DNA from: CAZRXG01 sp964603985
Lineage (GTDB): Bacteria > Chloroflexota > Anaerolineae > Aggregatilineales > UBA3940
Reading direction: 5' to 3'
Length of the DNA stretch: 64,000 nucleotides
Assembly: GCA_964603985.1 (NCBI GenBank)
Contig: CAZRXG010000020.1
Coordinates: 9,700-73,699, forward strand
This document shows positions 18,900-27,497 of the stretch, piece by piece. The position numbers and the translations under genes are program-made. The notes under the pieces are model-generated. The model had not been told where the DNA came from and did not search any database. It saw nothing but the letters and a program-made list of their open reading frames with translations. The first letter of the stretch is position 1. Each line of letters starts with the position of its first letter.

Positions 18900-19823
18900 C
18901 TACTTCACCGGCACCTCGGTCTCGACCTCGTGCGGGACAAAGGGCGAGGCCGGGCTGCGCTTGGGGCGCAGGTAGATGAACCAGTAGACGGCGCCGACCA
19001 TCACAGCTCCACCGATGATGTTGCCAATCGTGACGGGGAGCAGGTTGTGGATGAAGAAGCGCCCCCAGGTCAGAGCGGCGTAGTCGGTAGCCGTCACGCC
19101 GATTTTGGCCCAGAAGGCAGGCTCGGCGAACTGCTTGATCAGCAGGCCCATGGGGACGAAGTACATGTTGGCGACGCTGTGCTCGAAACCGGCGGCCACG
19201 AAGCCGGTAATGGGGAAGATGATCGACAGGATCTTGTCGGTGGTGCTGCGGGCCGAAAAGCAGAGCCAGACGGCCAGGCAAACCAGCGTATTGCAGAAGA
19301 TGCCCAGAACGAGCGCCTGGACGAAGCCGAGTTCGACCTTGGCACGGGCGATGTTCAAGGCGTTGAGGCCGATGGCCCCACTGCCGAAGGTGTACTGTTT
19401 GGAGAGCAGCATGATGATCGCCGTGCCGATCGAGCCGACGAAGTTGCCCACGTAGACGACCAGCCAGCTTCGCAGCAGCCTTGCAGTTGAGACCTTGCCG
19501 TTGGCCCAGGCCATCACGATCAGGTTGTTGCCGGTGAACAGCTCGGCACCACCGACGACGACCAGGATAAGGCCCAGGCAGAAGACCAGGCCACCCAGCA
19601 GGCGAGCCACGCCGTAGGGCAGCGATGTGACCACGCCGTCCTTAATCGTCGGGGCGGTGACCGTGGTGGCGAAGATAGCGCCCAGGGCGATGAAAGCTCC
19701 GGCCAGGATGGCCAGCGCGGACTTGGTGTAGAAGCCAATCGCCGATTTGGTGATGCCGATACTCTCGGCGCGCATAGCCATTTCTGGCGGTAAGAGGGCG
19801 TCTATGCGGAACACATTTGGCAT
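18900..19823 (-). CDS. Formate/nitrite transporter (FNT/FocA-NirC family)
   Basis: This 307-residue protein has six membrane helices. It shows the FNT signatures AGAFIALGAIFATTV in helix 1 and AAGFEHSVANMYFVPMG in the helix 5 region; the latter is a diagnostic family motif. Family members form pentameric channels for formate, nitrite or hydrosulfide, and the sequence does not settle which. It has its own AAGGAGAG ribosome site and a downstream hairpin, so it is probably monocistronic. No formate lyase or nitrite reductase gene is nearby. Confidence 0.93.
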   Translation of the reverse strand: MPNVFRIDALLPPEMAMRAESIGITKSAIGFYTKSALAILAGAFIALGAIFATTVTAPTIKDGVVTSLPYGVARLLGGLVFCLGLILVVVGGAELFTGNNLIVMAWANGKVSTARLLRSWLVVYVGNFVGSIGTAIIMLLSKQYTFGSGAIGLNALNIARAKVELGFVQALVLGIFCNTLVCLAVWLCFSARSTTDKILSIIFPITGFVAAGFEHSVANMYFVPMGLLIKQFAEPAFWAKIGVTATDYAALTWGRFFIHNLLPVTIGNIIGGAVMVGAVYWFIYLRPKRSPASPFVPHEVETEVPVK

Positions 19824-19944
19824 ATCTAAGTTCTCTCCTTACACTGTTCTATGGTGTTGCACGTGCCGGGCGTGAGCGTACCTCAGACGCCCGATGCCTT
19901 TCAGTGGCTGTTGTCATCTAAATTCGTGATAAATGTCACAAATA

Positions 19945-19976
19945 GGCGGGCCAGTGGACACTGCCACTGGCCCGCC
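19945..19976 (-). terminator. Terminator of the crotonase-to-SH3b unit
   Basis: A perfect 13-bp stem (GGCGGGCCAGTGG with its complement, 6-nt loop) lies 27 nt after the SH3b gene stop. On the minus strand it is followed by TATTTGTGACATTT. Confidence 0.7.
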
Positions 19977-20002
19977 AGCCGACGAATTAGATGGGGGTGG
20001 AG

Positions 20003-21154
20003 CTACGGTGCAGTAGGCACCACCTCAACCGGCAGGTTGTTCAGGTCTGCCGAGGCGACAAGTAGCCACGCTGCCACCCAGCCTTCAACGCCCCCGTAGC
20101 TCAGCCTGACCCAGTTACTGCCCTCAGTGCGTGCCATGAGAGGCGCGCTCGTATTGGCCGGCAGCGTGCCCAGGGGAGCGAAGTTCAGCCCCGGCCCGGC
20201 GCGAATGATCAGTTCGTGGATGCCCGCGCCGGTCAGGTCAACCTCGGCCTCGGTGACTTGAGTGCTGTCGGAGGTGACGGGCAGGAGCAGCGTGTCGTCA
20301 GACGCGACCACCACCCAGGCGGCCACCCAGCCGCGCGTGCCGTTGTACTCGACCTGGACCCAGTTATTGCCTGCGTTGCGGCCCACCGCCAAGGCTGACG
20401 CGCCGAGCGGCAGGACATCCAGCACGGCCCCGTCTAGGTTGGGAGCCGAGCGCACGTTAATGCGGAAGGGGGCCAGGACGGTGGGGCCTTCCTTCGGGGG
20501 CTGCGGGGGAGGCGACGGCGATGCTGACGCTTTGGGGGTGGGGGTGGCGGTTGGTTTCTCTCCGGGTGGGGGGGCGGCCTCGCCTGCCACCGGCAGCGCG
20601 TTGATGTCCCCGCTCAGGATGACCAGCCAGGCGGCTGCCCAGCCCTCCACGTCACTGTAGCGCACCCGCACCCACGAACTGGCGTTGTTGCGCCCGGTGG
20701 CGGATGCCTCTGTGTTGAAGGGGATCACCGTCAGGATGGATGAGCTGACCCAGGGGTCGGCCCGGACATTGACGTTGTAGGGCGAGAGCAGGACAAACGG
20801 GCCGCCGCTGTTGGCCGGGGGCGGCTGGATCTCGGTGGTTACCGGCAGCAGGACAGTATCCCCGGAGAAGACCATCACCCAGGCTGCAACCCAACCGGTT
20901 GTGCCCTGGTACTGGATCTGGATCCAGTTGTTGCCGGACGTGCGCCCGACTGCGGTGGCTTCCTCGTGGCCGGGCAGGACGCCGATCACGGCGCTGTTGA
21001 TGCCCGGTGTGGACCGGATGTTGACATCGAAGACCGAGCGACCGGTCAGCGTTGTATCACCCTGTGCCTGGGCAACCGGCAGCACGCCGGTCAGCCAAAG
21101 GCTCATGATTACCAGTACACCCAGACTCGCCAAGATTTTAAACCGTAAGTTCAT
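20003..21154 (-). CDS. Secreted protein with four SH3b domains
   Basis: This 383-residue protein has a cleavable signal peptide (residues 1-30, ending VAQAQ) and four bacterial SH3 domains at about 40-98, 125-184, 232-290 and 315-372. Each has the pattern NVRS.P followed by GNNW.Q..Y.G..GWVAAW. A Pro/Thr/Lys-rich linker separates domains 2 and 3. It has no catalytic domain, so it probably acts as a wall-binding or adhesive module. AGAGGGAA precedes the ATG. It lies 52 nt after a PP2C phosphatase gene and is followed by a strong hairpin. Confidence 0.88.
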   Translation of the reverse strand: MNLRFKILASLGVLVIMSLWLTGVLPVAQAQGDTTLTGRSVFDVNIRSTPGINSAVIGVLPGHEEATAVGRTSGNNWIQIQYQGTTGWVAAWVMVFSGDTVLLPVTTEIQPPPANSGGPFVLLSPYNVNVRADPWVSSSILTVIPFNTEASATGRNNASSWVRVRYSDVEGWAAAWLVILSGDINALPVAGEAAPPPGEKPTATPTPKASASPSPPPQPPKEGPTVLAPFRINVRSAPNLDGAVLDVLPLGASALAVGRNAGNNWVQVEYNGTRGWVAAWVVVASDDTLLLPVTSDSTQVTEAEVDLTGAGIHELIIRAGPGLNFAPLGTLPANTSAPLMARTEGSNWVRLSYGGVEGWVAAWLLVASADLNNLPVEVVPTAP

Positions 21155-21206
21155 AATTCCCTCTGTTTTGTGAACTGCTGGATGGCGCTGAGCCAGGTAA
21201 TTTTCC

Positions 21207-21998
21207 TCAACGTCCTTCCACGTCGAGCGGCCACGTCGTGGACGGTTCAGGCTCTCCCACGCGCAGCACGATCACCGAGACGTTATCGTGGGCGGGCGCG
21301 CTCAGGGCACGCTCCATCAGGATATCGGCGGCTTCCTGGGCCGGGTGATTGGCCGCGGCCCAGGTGATAACGCGCTCGTCAACCACGCTGTAGAGGCCAT
21401 CGCTACAGAGCACCAGCACATCGCCCTCTTCGAGTGTGTTGCCCGGTTCCACCACATCGACTTCGACCGTTTCTTCGGCGCCCAGTGCCCGTTCCAGCAC
21501 GTGGCTCAGCGAATGGCCTGCGGCCTGTTCAGGGGTGAGCAGCCCTTCCTGCACGCGGGCGTTGACCCAGGTGTGGTCGGTGGTAAGCTGGCTCGGCTGT
21601 CCACCCTGGATCAGGTAAGCCCGGCTGTCGCCCACGCTGGCGATCCAGTAGGTGTCGCCGAGCACCAGCGCGCCTACCACGGTACAGCCCATGCCCTGAA
21701 ATTCGGGAACACTTTGCCCTTTGTGGTAGATGGCCGTGTTGGCCGCCTTGATGGCCTGACGTAGGCGGTCGGGGATGGTGTTGGGGGTGAGGATCTCCCC
21801 CCCGAATAACTTGTCGCGGATGACAGCCACGGCCTGCTGGCTGGCGTGTTCTCCTGCTTTGGCACCGCCCATCCCGTCAGCGACGAGCAGCAACGTAATG
21901 TCGGGATGCTCTGCGGGCGTTACCACCAGGACCGAGTCCTGGTTCTCGCCCTCACGCGGGCCGGGATCGCTTTTCTGACCAATGCTCAGTTGTATCAC
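21207..21998 (-). CDS. PP2C-family serine/threonine protein phosphatase
   Basis: This 263-residue cytoplasmic Mn/Mg-dependent phosphatase shows ENQDS (Asp21), VADGMGGAKAG (Asp41), SVGDSRAYLI and SDGLYSVVDE, the metal-binding and core motifs of bacterial PP2C enzymes. Such phosphatases counteract Hanks-type Ser/Thr kinases, but no kinase gene of that type is in the window. The start is GTG with GAGGG upstream. It lies between a lipoprotein gene (72 nt away) and the four-SH3b secreted protein. Confidence 0.93.
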   Translation of the reverse strand: MIQLSIGQKSDPGPREGENQDSVLVVTPAEHPDITLLLVADGMGGAKAGEHASQQAVAVIRDKLFGGEILTPNTIPDRLRQAIKAANTAIYHKGQSVPEFQGMGCTVVGALVLGDTYWIASVGDSRAYLIQGGQPSQLTTDHTWVNARVQEGLLTPEQAAGHSLSHVLERALGAEETVEVDVVEPGNTLEEGDVLVLCSDGLYSVVDERVITWAAANHPAQEAADILMERALSAPAHDNVSVIVLRVGEPEPSTTWPLDVEGR

Positions 21999-22070
21999 GA
22001 TGTGCCCTCGTGCTTAAACAGTATGCTGCCCCGCTATTGTAAAGCCGTTTTTTAGTTGTGCCAAATCTCG

Positions 22071-23375
22071 TCAGGGCGACTTGGTGGGCACGAGCGAGGG
22101 GTTGTCTATCTCAAAGACCCGCGCCTGTGCAAGCATAGCGAGATGATCGGGGACGCCGCCCAGCTCCTGGAGCACGGCCTCGAAGGGCTGCGGCTGGCCC
22201 GGCTCCAGGTGCCCGTCCAGCTCGGGGCGGAACAGGAGATAACCGATCACGTGGTTCTCGGCGTCGTAAGCAGCGATGATGATCTCGACGCTGCTGACCG
22301 GGGTCAGGGTGGGGTTGGTGATCTGCCCCTCCAGCGTCAGGTCGCGCCGCCACTGGTTGTGATTAGAGGCCGTGATCTCGACCGTGATCGCGGTGGTGTA
22401 GGTCGGGTCGAGTTGGGCCGGTTCGGCGGTGGCCTGCTCCGAGCAGATCGTGACCAGGTCGGGCATGCCCTCGATGATGAAGGCGAAGGGGATCACGCTG
22501 CCCTGCTCGATGCGGGCCGGGGGGATGGTTTGTGAGACTTCGGCCACGATGATGCTGGGGTCGGCGCAGAAGGCGGTGTGTATCTGCGCGTTGGTGATGG
22601 CTACCGGTGAGGCATTGTACAGTTCGCCGGTGTAGTGTGTCATGCCCTTGCGATCCTGCCACATGGTGGTATTGACCACGACCAGCTCAGCCGGGTTGAT
22701 GGCCGCCACCTGGTCGCCCCACACAGCCTGGGGATCGACGGTGAAGCCGGCCGCGATGGTCTCCAGGGCCGCGCTGAGGTAAAGCGTATCCGGCTCGGAG
22801 AGGAAGACCCGCAGCGCCGAGAAATACGGTTCGGTGTGGCGGATGGTGAGCGTTTCGCGGCCAATGGCCCCGGTGTGGTCGTTGTACAGGAAGGTGACCT
22901 GGATGCGACCATCGTCGAGGTCGCGCCGGTCGACCTCTGTGTAGGCGGGGTTGTCGCCGTAGCGCAGGCGGATGTAGCTTTCGGCCAGGGCGCGAACTTC
23001 TTCAGGCGTGAGAGTGCCTTCGTTGCGCACCTCGACGGTGACGCGGCTGCCAAAGCCAATGGGGGGAATCAGCCGGACCAGAAGCAGCCGCCCGGTCGAA
23101 TCGTCGATAATCTGCCAGTCGTCGGGCAGGGCAATGCCGAACACACCCGATGGGTGGCGGTAGTCGATGAAGCTGCGGAGGGCCTCGGTGGGGCGTGCGG
23201 TGGGGGTCAAGGGGGAGGGGCTGGGTGGCGCGGTCGGTGGTTCGGTGGCGAGGCCCGGCTCAACCGGGGCCGCGGTTGTGGGCTGGGGTGAGGAGCACCC
23301 GCCCAGGGCCAGCGCCGCCGCCAGCGGCAGCCATACGACTATCGGTGCGATCCGGGTGCGCTTACGGGGTATCAT
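22071..23375 (-). CDS. Lipoprotein of unknown function with a possible C-terminal FxLYD-like domain
   Basis: This 434-residue protein has a lipobox (ALALGGCSS), a Pro/Thr linker (to about residue 65), and a domain (about 70-215) reminiscent of surface lipoproteins that bind the envelope. Two beta-rich stretches follow; the last (DLTLEGQITNPTLTPVSSVE) looks like an FxLYD or conserved repeat module. No catalytic motif is seen. The ATG overlaps the methyltransferase stop by 4 nt (ATGA), so the two are co-translated. Function not assigned. Confidence 0.75.
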   Translation of the reverse strand: MIPRKRTRIAPIVVWLPLAAALALGGCSSPQPTTAAPVEPGLATEPPTAPPSPSPLTPTARPTEALRSFIDYRHPSGVFGIALPDDWQIIDDSTGRLLLVRLIPPIGFGSRVTVEVRNEGTLTPEEVRALAESYIRLRYGDNPAYTEVDRRDLDDGRIQVTFLYNDHTGAIGRETLTIRHTEPYFSALRVFLSEPDTLYLSAALETIAAGFTVDPQAVWGDQVAAINPAELVVVNTTMWQDRKGMTHYTGELYNASPVAITNAQIHTAFCADPSIIVAEVSQTIPPARIEQGSVIPFAFIIEGMPDLVTICSEQATAEPAQLDPTYTTAITVEITASNHNQWRRDLTLEGQITNPTLTPVSSVEIIIAAYDAENHVIGYLLFRPELDGHLEPGQPQPFEAVLQELGGVPDHLAMLAQARVFEIDNPSLVPTKSP

Positions 23376-24169
23376 TGCTCATCCTCTGCCCGCGCTGCGA
23401 TCACGAACAGGCGTGGGCTGTCCTCCTCATATGGGCTGAAGTCATAGTCGCCGCACAGATCAACCACGCGCAGGCCCGCGCGCTCCAGCAGCAGGTGCAT
23501 CTCGGCGGCCATCGTGTAACGCAGCCGCAGCGGGACCAGGTCACGGTGGACGACGCCATCGGCCTCGACGCGGTCGTAGACCCAGGTGAGGGCCATCACC
23601 TGGGTGGCGCGGTTGACGCTCGCCAGCGACTGTTGCATCACCGGGCGGCCTGTCTGCGCGTCGGTGAAGGTGCGCTCGTGCACCAGACCCGGCACGTCGT
23701 CGGCACAGAACATCTCGACCGGATTGGGGAGGTCAATCGCCAGCCCGCCATCCGGTTTGAGATGCACGGCGATGCGCTCAAGCGCAGCGATCTGCCTTCG
23801 CTGCTCCAGCAGGTGCATGAAGCCGTTGTAGGCGTACACGGCCAGCCCGAAGCGCCCGTCGAGCGCCAGCTCCGCCACGTTAACATGGTGCCAGGCAACC
23901 TGTGACGGCTCGAAGGCACGGCGGGCGGTCTGCTCGGCGGCGCGTTCGAGCATGACCTGCGACACGTCGATGCCGGTCACGTGGAGGCCCTGCCCGGCCA
24001 GGTAGAGTGCGACCCGCCCCGTGCCGCACCCAACATCGAGCACCGGCCCGCCGAAGCGCTCCGCCAGCGCCAGGTAGGCGGGCAGGTCTTCGACGAGGGC
24101 GGCGTTTTCCGCGTCGTAGTAGCGCGCCAGGACGGCATAAGGGTCGTCGTTGTGCGCCGGGGTGTGCAT
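23372..24169 (-). CDS. Class I SAM-dependent methyltransferase
   Basis: This 265-residue protein has the SAM-binding motif I VLDVGCGTGR (about residues 42-51), acidic motif II in VTGIDVS and a Rossmann-type remainder. The substrate is unknown. It starts 2 nt after the crotonase stop and its own stop overlaps the lipoprotein ATG, so it is embedded in the same transcript. Small-molecule methylation is more likely than nucleic-acid methylation, since no DNA or RNA target-recognition domain is visible. Confidence 0.88.
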   Translation of the reverse strand: MHTPAHNDDPYAVLARYYDAENAALVEDLPAYLALAERFGGPVLDVGCGTGRVALYLAGQGLHVTGIDVSQVMLERAAEQTARRAFEPSQVAWHHVNVAELALDGRFGLAVYAYNGFMHLLEQRRQIAALERIAVHLKPDGGLAIDLPNPVEMFCADDVPGLVHERTFTDAQTGRPVMQQSLASVNRATQVMALTWVYDRVEADGVVHRDLVPLRLRYTMAAEMHLLLERAGLRVVDLCGDYDFSPYEEDSPRLFVIAARAEDEQ

Positions 24170-24171
24170 GG

Positions 24172-24963
24172 TTACCGGCCTTGAGAACCCGGGTTTCGCT
24201 TCTCCAGGAAGGCGGCTGAGGCTTCGGCGTGGTCATCCGATCCCCACACCTGCCCGAAAATGGCTCGCTCGCGGGCGCGGACCTCCTCGGCCGGGAGGGC
24301 CGCACAGGCGCGCAGAATCTCCTTGATGCCGCGTACGGCCAGCGGCGGCCCCTCGGCAATTGCCTCGGCCAGCTCGCACGCCCGACCCAGGGCCTCGCCC
24401 TGCTCACAGACCCAGTTGACGAGGCCCATTGCCTGTGCCTCGTGGGCTGTGATGGCCCGCCCGGTAACCAGCAGGTCGATGGCCTGCGAGTAGCCAACCA
24501 GGTTGAAAAGGCGCTGTGCGCCGCCCCAGCCGGGCGTCACGCCCATCCCGATCTGGGCGAATCCGAAGGTCGCATCTGCCGCCGCGATGCGCAGGTCGCA
24601 GGCCAGCGCGACCTCGCACCCGCCGCCGCGCGCTGTGCCCTCTACGGCGGCAATGACGGGGACGGGGAGCGCGGCGAGGCGATCCAGGGTGTCGGACATC
24701 AGGTCATGCTGGCGGAGTCCTTCTTCTTCGGCCAGGTAGTGGTGGAGGTCGCGCACGTCACCGCCGGAGATGAAAGCTCCACCCGCGCCGGTGACGATCA
24801 CGGCGCGCAGGTCGGGGCTCCGGTGCAACCGCTCGACGGCCTCGGACAGGGCGTACATGGCGGCCCAGTTGAGGGCATTACGCACTTCCGGGCGGTTGGC
24901 GGTGATTATCCCGATCCCGTTATCGGATAGACTAAAGCGAATGATTTCGGCTGTGTCGCTCAT
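24172..24963 (-). CDS. Enoyl-CoA hydratase/isomerase (crotonase) family protein
   Basis: This 263-residue crotonase fold enzyme acts on an acyl-CoA. The oxyanion-hole segments AFISGGDVRDL and GTARGGGCEVALACD are present. In rat enoyl-CoA hydratase the two catalytic glutamates are 20 residues apart (Glu144, Glu164). Here the first is kept (the E of GGGCE) but the second position aligns with Gln (in FGFAQIGMG). A classical hydratase is therefore doubtful, and an isomerase or other crotonase reaction is more likely. It is first in the unit with the methyltransferase. No Shine-Dalgarno sequence is obvious. Confidence 0.88.
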   Translation of the reverse strand: MSDTAEIIRFSLSDNGIGIITANRPEVRNALNWAAMYALSEAVERLHRSPDLRAVIVTGAGGAFISGGDVRDLHHYLAEEEGLRQHDLMSDTLDRLAALPVPVIAAVEGTARGGGCEVALACDLRIAAADATFGFAQIGMGVTPGWGGAQRLFNLVGYSQAIDLLVTGRAITAHEAQAMGLVNWVCEQGEALGRACELAEAIAEGPPLAVRGIKEILRACAALPAEEVRARERAIFGQVWGSDDHAEASAAFLEKRNPGSQGR

Positions 24964-25063
24964 GTTTGTTCGGCCTTAATAACGCCAGGATTGCCAAAGT
25001 GTAGCACAGCGCCCCGGTGCTTACAACGGGCGGTAAGCGCCTCAAGCACAGGATTCGCGGCGG

Positions 25064-25092
25064 TTGACAATCAACCATAGATGCGACACAAT
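25064..25092 (+). promoter_or_regulatory. Promoter of frr
   Basis: A perfect TTGACA (25064-25069), 17-nt spacer and CACAAT (25087-25092). The predicted mRNA leader is about 78 nt before the frr ATG. Confidence 0.6.
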
Positions 25093-25176
25093 GAAGAACA
25101 CCAGCGCCATGCTAAACTTACTGATTTGCGTTCTACCGCCCAAACATCCGTTTTGCAGACTCCGGAGTCGGGAAAG

Positions 25177-25734
25177 ATGATTAACGACCTGTTCCGCGAT
25201 ACGGAAGTGCGCATGAAGGACTCGGTATCCGTTTTGAAGGACGATCTGGCGGCCATTCGCACCGGGCGCGCCTCGCCTGCGTTGGTCGAAAAGCTGAGCG
25301 TCGTGTACTATGGCACGCCCACGCCGCTGAATCAACTGGCGACTATCGCCGCGCCGGAGCCCCAACTGCTCACGATCCGGCCCTTCGATCCCGGCTCGCT
25401 GGGCACCATCGAAAAGGCCATTCAGACCTCCGAACTGGGCCTGACGCCAAGCAATGACGGCAAGATCATCCGGCTGGCTATTCCTCCTCTGACCGAGGAG
25501 CGCCGCCGGGAGATCGTCAAGGTGGTGCATAAACGCGTCGAAGAGTCAAAAGTTGCCATACGACACATCCGGCGCGACGCGCTTGAGGACCTGCGCGAGT
25601 TTGAAAAGGAGAAGATGATCTCGGAAGACGACTTCTTCCGCTCCAGAGACGATCTCCAGGATCTCACCGACCGTTACGTCGAGCAGATCGAAGAACTCAG
25701 GAGCCGGAAAGAGCAGGAGATCATGGAGGTATAG
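25177..25734 (+). CDS. frr: Ribosome recycling factor
   Basis: This 185-residue factor splits post-termination ribosomes together with EF-G. It has the full-length RRF pattern: long helical domain I, RTGRASPALVE near residue 30, YYGTPTPLNQLA, and the C-terminal helix ending in RYVEQIEEL. ATG 25177 gives the standard 185 aa length; the frame is open about 96 nt further upstream, but that would add a non-homologous extension. frr is followed by uppS and cdsA as in many bacteria. The usual upstream pyrH and tsf are missing here. Confidence 0.97.
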   Translation: MINDLFRDTEVRMKDSVSVLKDDLAAIRTGRASPALVEKLSVVYYGTPTPLNQLATIAAPEPQLLTIRPFDPGSLGTIEKAIQTSELGLTPSNDGKIIRLAIPPLTEERRREIVKVVHKRVEESKVAIRHIRRDALEDLREFEKEKMISEDDFFRSRDDLQDLTDRYVEQIEELRSRKEQEIMEV

Positions 25735-25768
25735 CCAGGCTGTGAGGTCAAGCCCACATCTTAACCCG

Positions 25769-25811
25769 GACGGGCCTGCTCCGCGATTGAACGCGCGGCT
25801 ACCGGCCCGTC
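25769..25811 (+). other. Large inverted repeat between frr and uppS
   Basis: GACGGGCC and GGCCCGTC form a perfect 8-bp outer stem, with an inner CCGCG/CGCGG hairpin. The run GTCTTTGG that follows is a poor terminator tail. It may attenuate or process the frr-uppS transcript. Confidence 0.35.
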
Positions 25812-25900
25812 GTCTTTGGAACCGGGACGTTCACGCCTGAGTAACCTGAGTAAGACGGGGTTAACATCGCGCAGCCCTGGGGGTATGAGAGGCGAGCCAA

Positions 25901-26641
25901 TTGGAATACACTGCGCCGAAGGAAGAACATAAGGAAGAAGGGCTACTGTCGGAGCACGTTCCGACACACGTTGCCATCATCATGGACGGCAACGGGCGCT
26001 GGGCGCGACAGCGCGGTCTGCCGCGTCTGGCGGGGCACCGCGCAGGGACCGAGAATCTACGTGCTATTCTGCGCGCCTGTGTTGAGTTCGGCGTCAAGAT
26101 CCTCACGATCTACGCGTTTTCGACCGAGAACTGGGGACGGCCAGAGGCAGAAGTCAGGGGGCTGATGCGAATACTGGAGGATGTGATCGACCGCGAGCTG
26201 GCCGAGTTACACGCCGAGGGCGTGCGGATACGGCACCTGGGTGACCTGTCGCGTATTGATGAAAGGCTCCAGCGCAAGGTTCGCGATGCCATCGAGCTTA
26301 CCAAAAGCAACAACCGGCTGATCTTGAACGTCGCCTTTAACTACGGAGGACGGGCGGAGATCGTGCACGCCGTGCGCGAGATCGTGCGGCGCGGCTACCG
26401 TCCGGAGGAGATCGATGAGGATCTGATCAGCCACTGCCTGTACACGGGCGCACTCCCCGATCCGGACCTGATCGTGCGCACCAGCGGCGAGTTACGCATC
26501 AGCAACTTCTTGCTGTGGCAGGGTGCTTATGCCGAGTACTACGCCGCGCCGGTGTTCTGGCCGGATTTTGACAAAGAGGAACTGCGCAAGGCGCTGCTTC
26601 ACTACGGCCAGCGCGACAGGCGTTTCGGTCTGGCCAAGTAG
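25901..26641 (+). CDS. uppS: Isoprenyl (undecaprenyl) diphosphate synthase
   Basis: This 246-residue cis-prenyltransferase makes the C55 lipid carrier for peptidoglycan and surface glycans. IIMDGNGRWARQRG (Asp29 binding Mg) is the diagnostic N-terminal motif, with FSTENWGRP, the RTSGELRISNFLLWQ segment and the C-terminal family region. The only in-frame start giving a normal length is TTG at 25901, with a weak GAGAGGCGAG upstream; the nearby ATG at 25885 is in another frame. It lies 2 nt before cdsA. Confidence 0.95.
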   Translation: MEYTAPKEEHKEEGLLSEHVPTHVAIIMDGNGRWARQRGLPRLAGHRAGTENLRAILRACVEFGVKILTIYAFSTENWGRPEAEVRGLMRILEDVIDRELAELHAEGVRIRHLGDLSRIDERLQRKVRDAIELTKSNNRLILNVAFNYGGRAEIVHAVREIVRRGYRPEEIDEDLISHCLYTGALPDPDLIVRTSGELRISNFLLWQGAYAEYYAAPVFWPDFDKEELRKALLHYGQRDRRFGLAK

Positions 26642-26643
26642 CC

Positions 26644-27459
26644 ATGCTCGTCAAGCGCGTCCGGAGCGGCCTGATCCTGGGCTTCTTGACGCTGGGCGCG
26701 GTCTTTGCGGGCGTCCCCTGGCTGGCACTGGAGGTGCTGATCGGATTTGGCATCGGCATCATCGAGTTTGCACACCTGGTCGCCAGGCAGGGACACCGCG
26801 CGTCCAGCGGCCTGATGCTGCTGTGGCTGGTGCTGTTCATCGCGGATCGGCTGGTGCCGGAGGTAGGACTGGCCGCACCCGGCACGGCGGCGCTGCTGCT
26901 GCTGACGATGGTGTGGGCGGTGGTGCGCTACCGGCAGGGGACAGCCAACGCCGTGACGGGCTTTGCGTTGACGCTGGCCGGGGGCTTCTACATCGGGTGG
27001 TCTGGTGCGCACTTCGTCGGCCTGCGGGCTACCGAGGACGGCCTGTACTGGACGCTGACCGTGCTGGTAGCCGTGGTGTCGACCGACACGGCGGCCTACC
27101 TGGTTGGATCGGCCATCGGGCGGAGACGCCTGATCCCCGACATCAGCCCCGGGAAGACCTGGGAGGGTTACCTGGCGGGGGTGGTGGCGTCGATGCTCAT
27201 CACATCGGTCACGACGTACCTGTGGCGGCGGCTGGGCGCGAGCGAGACCGTCTCGCCGCTGCACGGGCTGGTCATCGGCGCGCTGATCTCGGTCGTCGGG
27301 CCGGTGGGAGACTTCGGCATCAGTGTGCTGAAGCGCTACGCCGACGCCAAACACGCCAGCAACCTGATCCCCGGTCATGGGGGCTTCCTGGACCGGGTGG
27401 ACGTTTTGATCGTCGCGGGTTTGCTGGGTTACTACTACATTGACTTGTTTGTCCTATGA
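26644..27459 (+). CDS. cdsA: Phosphatidate cytidylyltransferase
   Basis: This 271-residue polytopic membrane enzyme makes CDP-diacylglycerol from phosphatidic acid and CTP. About seven membrane helices are visible, PGKTWEGYLAG marks the conserved cytoplasmic loop, and the C-terminal signature is SVLKRYADAKHASNLIPGHG followed by GFLDRVD. The usual KD of this signature reads KH here, a small departure. It begins 2 nt after uppS and is likely translationally coupled. Confidence 0.95.
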   Translation: MLVKRVRSGLILGFLTLGAVFAGVPWLALEVLIGFGIGIIEFAHLVARQGHRASSGLMLLWLVLFIADRLVPEVGLAAPGTAALLLLTMVWAVVRYRQGTANAVTGFALTLAGGFYIGWSGAHFVGLRATEDGLYWTLTVLVAVVSTDTAAYLVGSAIGRRRLIPDISPGKTWEGYLAGVVASMLITSVTTYLWRRLGASETVSPLHGLVIGALISVVGPVGDFGISVLKRYADAKHASNLIPGHGGFLDRVDVLIVAGLLGYYYIDLFVL

Positions 27460-27497
27460 ACGAACGCGTCTGACCTGACGAGGGAAAACGGTCTTTA

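Noticed and set aside
25081..25176. Upstream start for frr giving 217 residues
   Set aside because: The extra 32 residues overlap the promoter -10 region and are absent from the RRF family.
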